Source of the DNA: Anaeramoeba ignava
Taxonomy: Eukaryota > Metamonada > Anaeramoebidae
Direction of reading: 5' to 3'
NCBI GenBank assembly: GCA_028826165.1
Contig: JAPDFW010000124.1
Coordinates: 62,001 to 126,000 of the forward strand
DNA length: 64,000 bases
In this document: positions 36,780 to 48,244 of the stretch, piece after piece
How the letters are laid out: each line of letters opens with the position of its first letter
Numbering within the stretch: position 1 is the first letter of the stretch
The notes under the pieces: generated by a model
The model's input: the letters and a program-made list of their open reading frames with translations, nothing else
Told to the model about the DNA's origin: nothing
Database searches by the model: none
Made by a program: the position numbers and the translations under genes

Positions 36780-38753
36780 ATGGGACAATCTTTAGAAAAA
36801 AATTTACACAAAGCATGCAAAGAAAATTCAATACAAGATGTAGAAAACATATTAAAAAAGAAAGTCGATATAAACGCACGAAACAAAGAAAATGAAACAG
36901 CATTACATATTTCATGTTCAAAAGAAAATTCAATTGAGATAATAAAATTATTGATAAAAAAAGGATCAAAAATAAATGCGAAAAATTATAGTGAAGAAAC
37001 ACCTTTACATATTGCTTGTAGATATCAAAACAAATACTTGTTTGATGTTGTTAAATTACTTGTTGAAAATGGAGCTGATTTTAATATCCAAACTTTAAAT
37101 GATGGAACAGTTTTAAATTTAGTTTGTGGAAATCCAAGAAATGATTCAGTTAAAGTTGCAAATTTTCTTATTGAAAAAGGAATTGAAATCAATTCAATCA
37201 ATTATAAAAAAGAAACACCTTTACATATTGCTTGTTATCAACAAAAATCACTTGAAATTGTGAAATTTCTTATTGAAAAAGGAGCAGATATTAATTCTAG
37301 AAATGGAAATGAAGAAACACCTTTACATTTGGCTTGCCAAATAGAAAATTCATTTGAAATTGTGAAATTTCTTGTTGAAAAAGGAGCGGATGTTAATGCT
37401 AAAACAAACAGAAATCAAACTCCTTTGCATTATTTAGCTTGGCTAACAAATTCAATTGAAATAATCCGTTTCTTGATCCAAAAAGGTGCGGATATTAACG
37501 CCAAAACAAAAGAAAATGAAACACCTTTGCATTATGCTTGTCATTTCCATAAAGGATATGTTTTCAAAATGATTAAGCTTCTTGTTGATAACGGCGCAGA
37601 TGTTAATGCGAAAACAAATTGGAATCAAACCCCACTTCATTTTGCTTGTCAAGAGCAAAATTCAAACAAAATTATTCAACTACTTTCTGATAAAGGAACT
37701 GATCTCAATGTAAAAACAATATCAAGTCATGAAACTCCATTGTTTTATTTGGTTTCCAAAAGAAATCCAAAAGGAATCCAAATTTTATTGATGAATGATG
37801 CCTTGATTTTCAACTTGGAAGAGCTTAATGTTCCTGATGAATTTATTCCTTTATTAGTAAAGTCTTATTCGCTCAACCAAGATTTATATAATTTGCTTAA
37901 TTCAAATGAATTTTCCGATTTGGAAATTAAATCAAATGATTCATTTTCATTTTTGGTTCATAAATTAATTCTCTTATCAAGATTCAATAACGATCAATCG
38001 ATTCTTGATAAATTTATCAATCTTTGCAAACAAAAATCAAAAGAAGATATCCAGCTTGTTTTGAGTTTCCTTTATAGCGGGTTCTTTAATTTTGATCAAA
38101 TAAAAAGCAAATTTGTTGATAATAAAAACTATTCAAAAAGTGTTTATGATTCATTTTCTTTATTTTATTCCTATTATCAAGATGCAATTGATCAAGATGA
38201 TTCTGATGAATTTTCTGAATCAATGGAACCAAGTTCAGATCCAATAGAAGAAACTGAAGAACATAATAATATGGATTGGGTCGACAAGCAAGAGCATATA
38301 AAAGAGTTTTTCCAAGAAATGCAACTTGATTCAAAATGGATTCAATCCAAAAAAGGAAGAAAAGGAATTGTAAAAGATTTCCAACATTTATATAAACAAG
38401 ATTCAACAAAAGATTTCACAATCATTTGTGAACAAAATAAAGAAATCAAAGTTCATAAATTAATATTGATTTTAAGAAGTGAATTATTCAAAGGAATGTT
38501 TGCGTTGAATAAGCAAGATTCTTCTAATAAAGTTCATGATTACTCAAAAAAATCATTTGAAACTATATATCAATTAATTTACTTTTTTTATAATGATAAA
38601 TTTGATGAAAGAAGATTGAAAAATCCAAAAATTATTCAAGAATTTGGAGATGTTAAAGATTATTTCCAATTAAATCCAAATTCTGCTTTTGAGTTAATTT
38701 TGAAAACTAATATATTTTTTTCTAAAAGAAAAAAAGAAAGAAAAAAGAAATGA
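36780..38753 (+). CDS. Ankyrin-repeat protein with two BTB-like domains (plus-strand paralog)
   Basis: Single-exon 657-residue frame starting MGQSLEKNLHKACKENSIQD. About nine ankyrin repeats span residues 5-350 (for example ETPLHIACYQQKSLEIVKFL, KGADINSRNGNEETPLHLAC). The first BTB-like region is at about 365-430 (LNSNEFSDLEIKSNDSFSFL, VHKLILLSRF), followed by a BACK-like helix region and an acidic linker. The second BTB is at about 540-620 (DFTIICEQNKEIKVHKLILI, LRSELFKGMFALN). It ends in a short basic tail. The family is probably an adaptor or scaffold; the ligand is unknown. It lies tail to tail with a paralog 36 bp away on the minus strand, with strong similarity through the BTB half. Confidence 0.85.
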   Translation: MGQSLEKNLHKACKENSIQDVENILKKKVDINARNKENETALHISCSKENSIEIIKLLIKKGSKINAKNYSEETPLHIACRYQNKYLFDVVKLLVENGADFNIQTLNDGTVLNLVCGNPRNDSVKVANFLIEKGIEINSINYKKETPLHIACYQQKSLEIVKFLIEKGADINSRNGNEETPLHLACQIENSFEIVKFLVEKGADVNAKTNRNQTPLHYLAWLTNSIEIIRFLIQKGADINAKTKENETPLHYACHFHKGYVFKMIKLLVDNGADVNAKTNWNQTPLHFACQEQNSNKIIQLLSDKGTDLNVKTISSHETPLFYLVSKRNPKGIQILLMNDALIFNLEELNVPDEFIPLLVKSYSLNQDLYNLLNSNEFSDLEIKSNDSFSFLVHKLILLSRFNNDQSILDKFINLCKQKSKEDIQLVLSFLYSGFFNFDQIKSKFVDNKNYSKSVYDSFSLFYSYYQDAIDQDDSDEFSESMEPSSDPIEETEEHNNMDWVDKQEHIKEFFQEMQLDSKWIQSKKGRKGIVKDFQHLYKQDSTKDFTIICEQNKEIKVHKLILILRSELFKGMFALNKQDSSNKVHDYSKKSFETIYQLIYFFYNDKFDERRLKNPKIIQEFGDVKDYFQLNPNSAFELILKTNIFFSKRKKERKKK

Positions 38754-38789
38754 GAAATAAAAAGAGTTTTTTTTTTAACTTTTTAATTT

Positions 38790-40962
38790 TCAATTTTTTA
38801 AAAAAAAATCAATTATTGAATTTTGATTTAATTGATAATAATCTTTAATATCTTGAAGTTCTCCAAGAATTTCTTGGTTTAAATTTGTTTTTTCAATTTC
38901 ATCATGATAAAGAAAATGAATAAATTGTTGAATTGTTTCAATTGATTTTTTGGAATAATCATGAACTTTATTTGAAGAATCTTGAACATTTAATTGAAAC
39001 ATTCCTTTGAATAATTCACTTCTTAAAATCAATATTAATTTATGAACTTTGATTTCTTGTTCATCTTCACAAATGATTGTAAAATCTTTTGTTGATTCAT
39101 TTTGAAATAATTTAGCAAAATCTTTAATAATTCCTTTTCTTCCTTTTTTGGATTCAATCCAATTTGAATCAAGTTGCATTTCTTGGAAAAACTCTTTTAT
39201 ATGCTCTTCTTTTTCAATCCAATCCAAAGGTTCTTCTGGTTTTTGAGTTGTAAATGCTTCTGAAAAATTAACTAAATTGTCAATCATTTTCGAATTTATT
39301 TTTTTAATAAGAAAATCAAAACCAGGAAATCCAGTATAAAGGAAATCTAAAGCAATTTGAACATCTTCTTTTGATTTTTGTTTGCAAAGATTGATAAATT
39401 TATCAAGAATTGATTGATCGTTATTGAATCTTGATAAGAGAATTAATTTATGAACCAAAAATGAGAATGAATCATTTGATTTAATTTCCAAATCGGAAAA
39501 TTCATTTGAATTAAGCAAATTATATAAATCTTGATTGAGCGAATAAACTTGTAAAAACATATCAATAAATTGTTTTGGAAATTGTTTTGAGAATCGATAA
39601 TGATAATATTGTTCTTGATCTTCATGATTGATTAACGATTGAAAAATATTGGCATCATTCATAAGAAGAAATTTAGTAACTTCAAAATTTTTGAAATGAT
39701 AAGAAAGTTCAAGAGGTGATTGATTTTGAGAATTTTGAAGATTAATATCAGCACCTTTTTCAACAAGCAATTTAACAACATTAAGTGATTCTTTTCGATA
39801 ACAAGCAAAATGAAGAGCAGTTTGTTCATAAGTATCAGATTTTACATTAATATCAGCACCTTTTTCAATAAGTAGCTTCACAGTTTCAATAGAATTTGTT
39901 TTATGATAACAAACAAAATGCAAAGCGGTTTCATTTCTGTTTGATTTTAGCATTAACATCAAGTCCTTTTTCAAGAAGAAATTTAACAACTTCAAGTGAA
40001 TTTTCTTGTTGACAAGCCAAATGTAAAGGTGTTTCTTCTGTTCTTGTTTTGAGAGTTAAATCCGCTCCTTTTTCAACAAGAAATTTAACAATTTCAATTG
40101 AGTTTTTCTGTTCACAAGCAATATGTAAAGGTGTTTCATTCCAAATACTTTGTGCATTAATATCAGCTCCTTTTTCAACAAGAAATTTCACAATTTCAAA
40201 TGAATTTTGTTGACAAGCAAAATGTAAAGGTGTTTCTTCTTCTTGTGTTTTAATATTAATTTTGGCTTCTTTTTCAATTAATAATTTAACAATATTAAAT
40301 GAATTTTTTTTGCAAGCAATGTGTAAAGGAGATAAATATTTATCATTGAATACTAAACTTGTTTGTAAATTAATATCAGCTCCTTTTTCAATAAGGAACG
40401 TAATAATTTTAAATGATTTTTGTTGACAAGCAAGATGTAAAGGTGTTTCATTCCAAATATTTTTCACATTAATATCAGCTCCTTTTTCAACAAGAAATTT
40501 CACAATTTCAAATGAATTTTCTATTTGACAAGCAAAATGTAAAGGATATTTTGATTGATGAGTTGCAATATTAACATCAGCTCCATTTTCAACAAGTAAT
40601 TTAACAATTTCCATTTGATTTTCTCTTTGAATATTAATTGAATAATCTAAAGCGGTTTTTTTTTCATCATCAATTGAATTTATTTCTATTTTCGAATTTA
40701 TTAGAAATTCAATTATTTCAAGTTCGCATTTGTTTAGAATTGCTGAATGTAATGCGTTTTTTTGTTTTTTATCTGTTGAATTTGGATTTGCTCCTTTTGA
40801 AATTAATAATTGAATCATTTCAAGTGAGTTTTTATTTTCAAGTGCAAAATTTAGAATTGGTTGTGAATTTTTTTTTAATTCATTTTGTTGAATTGAGTTA
40901 ATATTTTTGATAAATTGAATATTTTTTTGTTTAATTTGATCCCATAAATTTAAGTTATTCAT
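38790..40962 (-). CDS. Ankyrin-repeat protein with two BTB-like domains (minus-strand paralog), one frame break
   Basis: Paralog of the neighbouring plus-strand gene. An ATG at 40962 begins MNNLNLWDQIKQKNIQFI, followed by some ten ankyrin repeats (DVNIATHQSKYPLHFACQIE, KGADINVKNIWNETPLHLAC). An extra base in the T run 39945-39948 breaks the frame within the repeat that should read DVNAKSNRNETALHF. The following frame is open through two more ankyrin repeats and both BTB-like regions (FSDLEIKSNDSFSFLVHKLI, DFTIICEDEQEIKVHKLILI) to the stop at 38790. Restored length is about 723 residues. It has more ankyrin repeats than its partner. One lesion in a clean frame suggests sequence error or very recent damage. 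Confidence 0.8.
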
Positions 40963-42611
40963 TTAAAAGGAAAAAAAATGGAAATAAAAAAATGAAAAAA
41001 TGAAAAAAATTTTCTTTTTGATTTTTTAATTAAATTTAAAAAGAAAATGAACTCGAATTTTGAATTAAATTTAAAAAGAAAATGAACTTGAATTTTAAAT
41101 TAAATTGAATTAAATTAAATTGAATTGATTTGAATTTTGAATTGAATTAAATTAAATTAAATTGAATTGAATGAATTTGAATTAAAATGAACTTGAATTT
41201 TAAATTAAATTGAATTGAATTTCGAATTGAATTTTGAATTAAATTGAATTTTGATTTGAATTTTAAATTGAATTGAATTTTGATTTGAATTGAATATTGA
41301 ATTGAATATTGAATTGAATTAAATTGAATTGAATTTTGAATTGAATTGAATATTGAATTGAATTAAATTGAATTAAATATTGAATTGAATTGAATATTGA
41401 ATTGAATTAAATTAAATTGATTTGAATTGAATTTTGAATTGAATTTTGAATTGAATTTTAAATTAAATTGAATTGAATTTTGAATTTGAATTTAATTGAA
41501 TTGAATTGAATTGAATTTTGATTTGAATTTTGAATTGAATTTTGAATTGAATTTTGAATTGAATTTTGAATTTGAATTTTGAATTAAATTGAATTGAATT
41601 TTGAATTGAATTGAATTTTGATTTGAATTTTGAATTGAATTGAATTAAATTAAATTAAATTGAATTAAATTGAATTGATTTGAATTGAATTGAATTGAAT
41701 TTTGATTTGAATTTTGAATTGAATTGAATATTGAATTGAATTAAATTAAATTGAATTAAATTAAATTGAATTGAATTGAATTTAATTTTGAAATGTAATT
41801 GAATTAAATTGAATTGATTTGAATTGAATTAAATTTAAAAAAGAAAATGAACTTGAATTGATTTGAATTTTGATTTGAATTAAATTGAATTTTGAATTAA
41901 ATTGAATTGAATTGAATTGATTTAACTTGAATTTTGAATTAAATTGAATTTTAAATTGAATTTTGAATTGAATTAAATTGAATTGAATTTTGAATTTAAA
42001 TTGAATTGAATTGGAATTGAATTGGAATTGAATTGAATTGAATTGAATTGAATGGGAATTGAATTGAATTTTGGAATTGAATTGAATTAAATTGGAATTG
42101 AATTCGAATTTGAATTAAAAATGAACTTGAATTTTTAAATTAAATTGAATTAAATTGAATTGAATTGAATTTAATTTTGAAATGGAATTGAATTAAATTG
42201 AATTGATTTGAATTGAATTAAATTTAAAAAAGAAAATGAACTTGAATTGATTTGAATTTTGATTTGAATTAAATTGAATTTTGAATTAAATTGAATTGAA
42301 TTGAATTGATTTAACTTGAATTTTGAATTAAATTGAATTTTAAATTGAATTTTGAATTGAATTAAATTGAATTGAATTTTGAATTAAATTAAATTAAATT
42401 GAATTGAATTTTGATTTGAATTGAATTTAAAAAAGGAATTTAACTTGAATTGAATTGAATTGAATTTTAAATTAAATTGAATTGAATTTTGATTTGAATT
42501 TTAAATTAAATTGAATTGAATTGAATTGAATTTTGATTTGAATTTTGAAATGGAATTAAATTAAATTGAATTTAATTTTGAAATGAATTTTGAAATGGAA
42601 TTAAAAATTAA
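40963..42611. repeat. GAATT-type degenerate array with an internal ~210-bp duplication
   Basis: About 1.6 kb of irregular TTGAATTGAA, TTAAATTGAA and TTTTGAATTGAA units between two minus-strand genes. A more complex block containing AAAAAAGAAAATGAACTTGA occurs twice in near-identical context (about 41780-41995 and 42169-42384, offset 389 bp). No coding frame seen. Confidence 0.9.
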
Positions 42612-45600
42612 TCATTTTTTTTTTCGTATTTGAAAAAGTTTGTGAAAATTCTTCCATTCTTCCAAATCTGTAAAGGAAATATACATTGGGAAAAGATCCT
42701 CAATTTCAATTTTAGAAATACCAAGAATCTTAGTATGAGGTATAGCTTTAACTTCAGAATAATATCTAATATAATTTTGAGTAGAAGTTTTCATTTTTAA
42801 TTCTTTCTCATTTAAAGTAAGAGTTAAATCATCAATTTTTTCATTGTTTTCATTGATTAATTCAGAATAGAATTCAGTTTTAAAAGGAATTTGATCTTGA
42901 TTGAAATTTTCTTTTGTTTCTTTTTCTTCTTGTTTTGTTTCTTTTTCTTCTTGTTTTTGTTTTGTTTCTTCTTCTTTAATAAAATTTGATAAATCTCCAT
43001 TTTGATTAGTTTTTTTAAAAGTAAAATTCAAAAACTCTAGAAACTTTCCCATGTCTTCAGAACTTTCAAAACGGAAATAAACAACATTTCCTTGACTAAA
43101 TTCAAATTTGCAAGTATTCGTTTCTTTATTCATTGAAACAGTCAATTTTTTTCCAAATGAAAGATCAAACTGTTGTTTTTCTGTTTTTATAATTAGCATT
43201 GCTGGTGTGATTTCAAGAGTTGCAGAGGCTTCATTAGTTTTATTCGAATCCAAAGCGGTTCCTGAGAATAAACTTTCGTTTTTATCGGGTTTTGGACGAA
43301 TAAGATTTGAGATGCGAGAAATTTTTGGAATATTTTTTTTCCGCGAAATTTGAGCAAGTTGGAAAGAGTGTTCAGCTTCTGAAGGCGACTTGAAAGAGAT
43401 GAAAAACTGTCTTGAATCTGGGAGTTGAATTTGCCAAACAGAACGGTTTCTTTCATGAACAAAAATTTTGACATTTTCATGATTTTCGAAAATGTTTTCA
43501 TTTTTTAATTTGAGTTCAAGTGTGGAATCTGTTATTGAAATTGAAGCTGTTTGATTTGTGGGCTCGAGATGTTGATTCAGCATATCAATCTCAGAAACAA
43601 TAGCGTCTCCAAGCTCCATGATCTCTTCAAGTTCTGTGCTATCATATTTGAATGATATTCTATTTTCTTGAATGTATTGATCCCGAAATTGAGTGATTTT
43701 TGACTTGAAAAGTTGTGCTTGATTCGTATTTCCAAAGGAAATTATTAACGGAACTTGATTTGTGATTTGAATCTTGAAGATTTTGCTTGATTTTGGAGAA
43801 GAAAACATTTTCAAATCAAAAGGAGAATATGAAGTGTGGAATTTTGCGTTAGTTGTTGTTAATACAAGCAAATTGGGATCAGTTTCGATCAAGATGGGTC
43901 CAAGAATAGCAAGAGAAGGACTTAGTAAATTTGCCTTGAAATAATTGTAATTTGGGTCTTTTTTGTCCATAATTTCCGTTGAAAGATTGGAATAACGTCC
44001 CTTTTGTGTTATTTCTTTTAATTCCTTCATCAATACGTGATCTGACAGTTTTTTCTCAATAAGTTTTATTTCTTTGTTTTCTTGCTCCATTTTTATAATT
44101 GATATCAAAAATTCACCCTTTGCTTCTTGATCCAAAAACGGGAAAACAATCTCAGGCATTTGAGGAAAATTCAACAGGCAAATATTCGAATTTTGGGAAT
44201 CCGTTATAGAAACAGAATTGAAAGGAAAAGATGCAATTGATTCGTTAAGTGTTATAAGTGTGAGTTGATTTGATGAAAGAAATAATCGGAAATTTTTGTC
44301 TGGAATCACAGTTTGTGACACAAACATTTTAGCAGAAAAATTTCCAAACGCGTTACTGAAAAACCTAGAGCGGCTAAATTCAAATGAAAGGATAAAATGC
44401 TCGCGTCTTTTTGGAAGTGAGAAAAATAATGATATTTGTTGTCCTGATTTAAAAGGAATGTCAACAATGTTTTCACCTCGAGTTTTCAGATCATAAAGTG
44501 GATAATCAATGGTGAAGGTTTCAAAGCACGAGAAGCGAATAGAATCATGAAGAAGAAAAACTCTGCAATCTGATGTACCAAGCAAAGAGCGTATTGAGCA
44601 GTCAAAAACAAAGTTCTGAGATTCTTTCCAATCAAGATGAAAATTTCGGAGATTTTGGAATTTTTCAGAAAATTTTTCGCGTTGAATTTCTGATGGAAAT
44701 GAAAGCATCACGTAGTGAAGCTCATCGAGATGCAATCGGCATTTGCGCGTATCTTTTTTTAACATATGAAGGATTGAATAAGAAGAATACTTTCGGACAA
44801 CAAACGAATTTTGTGATTGAACAACGAAAAAAGAATCGCTTAAAATGATTGTAATTTTGCTGACACTTTCGTTCATTTTGTTTAAAGCAACCGCTTCGAA
44901 TTTGAATTGAGAGTATTGCTTTAATTTTTGCGATAGAGAATCAAGCGAGTTATTTTGCAAATCGTGTATATATAATGTTTCTGTTGTGTGTTTTAAATGG
45001 TCCAATTTTGATTCTTCTTTTGAAGAATTTGGATCGGCAAAAATAAAAAAAGTAGGAACTTCTTCAGAAATTTGATCCACGCTTTGTACGAATGACTCTT
45101 TCAAGAAATCCTCAGTGGATTGATAGCCTTTTTTGGGGAGATCTATTTCATAGTCTCCAGGCTTGAGATCTAATTGCGAAGTCACCATGTACTTAAGTTC
45201 GTTTGGTTGCAAAAATTTTATATCAGTTTCCATTTGTCCGAATTTTTTGAATGCATCAAAACATCGATAAAGAAGAACAAGTCTGTCAGATGTCTGACAT
45301 GAGAAAACAACCATTGCAGGATTGTCTTGATGTTGGACAAGAAGATGAAGACGATTTGTGTTGTGGGTATCTCTGGAAATCTTGAAAAAACCATCATTCC
45401 ATGAGTAAACTAATGGTGGTTTATCTTGAAAAATAACAGAAAAATGCTCTTTTTCTAAATGAAATAATCCTGCTTCTTGATTTTCTTGGGAATCATAAAT
45501 TCGGATCAAAAATGTGCATCTTTTTTTGAACAAATTATAAAGAACAAGCATGTTTGTTTCCTCTTCAACACCGAGCATTTCTCCGTTAATATGATACTTA

Positions 45601-48145
45601 TCTGGGGTGTTTCCGCGATAATATCTTTTTAGCTCAATCATCATGATCAAAGTGTACATGTCAATATAACTATTCATTATCATTTTGATCGAATTATCCT
45701 TAGCTGTCAGTTGAACAATTTTTTGTTCAAAATCAATTGATAATTCTAATTGTGATTCGTATTTTCTCACAACTCTTGTCCCGTCTTCCAGAACAAGTCT
45801 GAAATGCTCATCGCCAAAATGGATGATTCCTGGTTTTTGTGTGAAATCCGGATACAGAAGAATTATCGGCATCTGACCTTTTCTTGATGCAAAAAAACGG
45901 GCAACAATTGAGTTCCAATTTTCCGCTCCAATTTTTTCAAAGTATTTTTTGCATGTTTCAACTGATTCAAATACTGGTTCAGCTGGAGGGTTTTTTTCTG
46001 CCTCCTTTATGCTTCTATCTCCATAACTCCAATCACCTCCAACATTTCCTTTTTCATGCAAAAGTTCAAATAAATCTTGTTTTGGCGTTATTGATTCTTT
46101 TTTTTGCAATTGAGCTTGTTTCAATTTTTCATTCTGTTCCTTTTCTAATTGTTGCCTTATTCTTCTTAATCTTGCTTGTTTGTCAACTGTTGGCAATGGA
46201 ACTATTTTCTCATCTGAAAAATTTTGTGAGTGTGATTTTGTTGTAATTCTTTGCATTCCAGTGAATCCTTTTAAGAAAAGTATTTTTCCTGAATTGATAT
46301 GAAATAATTTGATTGTTTCGAATAAAAGTTCGAATAAAGTGTATGGAAAGGAAACTTGCCATTGATCATCTAATAGATTTGATTTTATAACGATAGCATT
46401 TTTTGATTCTTTGCTTTTCCAGAACTTTATAAATTAAAATTTTTAAATTTTAATTTTAGTTTTAATTTTAATATTAATTTTAGTTTTAATTTTAATTTTA
46501 ATATTATTAAATTACTTCAAGATCATTCAATTTACATCCAAATGATGCAACTGAAATTGTATTCAATTCAATTTTCTCTGATCTTAAATGCAAAAAACCT
46601 TCTAAAATTTCTTCATTTTCATGAAGTTTTTTATACTTAACAGGAAAATCAAGAACTTCTGATTTTTGAATAGCATTAGCAATAATTTTAGTAACAGAAT
46701 TATCACCCAATTTAAGATCCAAAATAGAAAAAAGAGATAAACCTTGAATAGGAGTTGAAATTATTGATTTTTTAAAAGCATTTTTGAATTGATTCATTAA
46801 AGAAGAGTCTCGATCTGTAAATTTACTAAACAAAGGAGTTGCATATTTGAAAGTATAATTTTCATATTCTATTATAATAATCACATGATGCGGAGAATAC
46901 TGAGATGTTTTATCAAGGTATTCTGCAATTGCTTGTTTCATTAGAAAATCAAATGCAATTGAATTTTTTAAATCACTGATGTTTTGTGAAAAATAACAAT
47001 TCAATGTTTCTTTAGTTAGATCAGAAAGTATCACTAAAAATGCGCGCGATTCATCGTATTCATCTTTGCTGATTTGTTTGTTGATCTTGATTTCTGTTTC
47101 TGATATTTGTCTTGATATTCCTCTTGCAAATGGAGATTTTGGAACAAATTCTGTGTTTTGTGATGCTTTTTTAAATCCTGAAATGAATTCCATTAATTTC
47201 TCTTCATCTTCCATTAGTTCTTTGGCTGTGAAACAAACATTTTTTTCTATTCCATTTTCAATTCCTGCTTCAGATAAAGTTTTAAAGTTTTCATATGGAA
47301 TTTTTCTTTTTATTTTAATTTTATAAATGAATTTTAATTTTATAAATGAATTTTGATTTTAATTTTAATTTTAATTTTAATTTTAATTTTAATTTTATAA
47401 ATGAATTTTAATTTTAACTTTAATTTTAATTATAATTTTAATTTTAATTTTAATTTTAATTTTAATTTTAATTTTAATTTTAATTTTAATTTTAATTTTA
47501 ATTTTAATTTTAAATTTTATAAATCAATTTTAATTTTATTTTTAATTATAATTTTAATTTTAATTTTAATTTTAATTTTAATTTTAAATTTTTTTAATTT
47601 TAATTTTAATTTTAATTTTAATTTTATAAATGAATTATAATTTTATTTTTAATTTAAATTTTAATTTTAATTTATAATTTTAATTTAATTTTAATTTTTA
47701 ATTTTTAATTTTAATTTTAATTTTATAATTTTAATTTTAATTTTAATTTTTTAATTTTAATTTTATAAATGAATTTTAATTTTAATTTTAATTTTAATTT
47801 TAATTTTAATTTTAATTTTAATTTTAATTTTAATTTTAATTTTAATTTTAATTTTAATTTTAATTTTAATTTTAATTTTAATTTTAATTTTAATTTTAAT
47901 TTTAATTTTAATTTTATAATTTAATTTTAATTTTATAATTTAATTTTAATTTTAATTTTGATTTTATAAATGAATTTTAATTTTAATTTTAATTTTAATT
48001 TTAATTTAAATTATAATTTAGGGAAAATTGTTTCCATTGCTTCTAAAAGTTGTTGTGAAAATAAACTTTGATCTTTTATTGAAATTGGTTGATTAATAAC
48101 CATACTAATCCAATCAAGTAATTCTTTTTTTTTTCTTGAATACAT
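42612..48145 (-). CDS. Large protein: CH-like N-terminus followed by about nine PH-like modules
   Basis: Exon 3 (46424-42612, 1270 residues) and exon 2 (47305-46516, 263 residues) join in phase by GTAATT..AAAG. A 44-codon exon 1 starts at ATG 48145 (MYSRKKKELLDWISMVINQP). Exon 1 plus the start of exon 2 (KIPYENFKTLSEAGIEN, FTAKELMEDEEKLMEFISGF) reads like a calponin-homology domain split by the intron. The rest looks like serial modules of about 100-130 residues with repeated beta-strand patterns, each closing on a short helix (for example FRLVLEDGTRVVRKY then MYTLIMMIELKRYY; FSVIFQDKPPLVYSWN then LVLLYRCFDAFKKF). These resemble PH folds. I do not recognise an established family. Total is about 1,580 residues. 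The junction of exon 1 lacks a clear GT donor. Base composition is less extreme than in neighbouring genes, showing real coding constraint. Confidence 0.7.
47306..48014. repeat. Intronic (TTTTAA)n array with TTTTATAAATGAA interruptions
   Basis: Intron 1 of the CH/PH-like gene. Long TTTTAA runs (for example 47775-47925) are broken by the TTTTATAAATGAATTTTAA interrupter and by TTATAATT variants. The acceptor AAAAAG at 47306 is clear; no GT is visible at the 5' end near 48015. Confidence 0.88.
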
Positions 48146-48244
48146 TTCGTTAATTGTTTTTGTTTTGTTTTGTTAATTATTTTTGTTTTTAAAAAAATGA
48201 AAAAAATGAAATTAAAAATTTAAAAAAATTTTTTTTGCTTTTTT

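Noticed and set aside
42612-46256. The 1,214-codon frame beginning MQRITTKSHS as a complete gene
   Set aside because: The same frame is open upstream to an acceptor at 46425, and the added sequence joins in phase to the next exon, so this methionine is internal.
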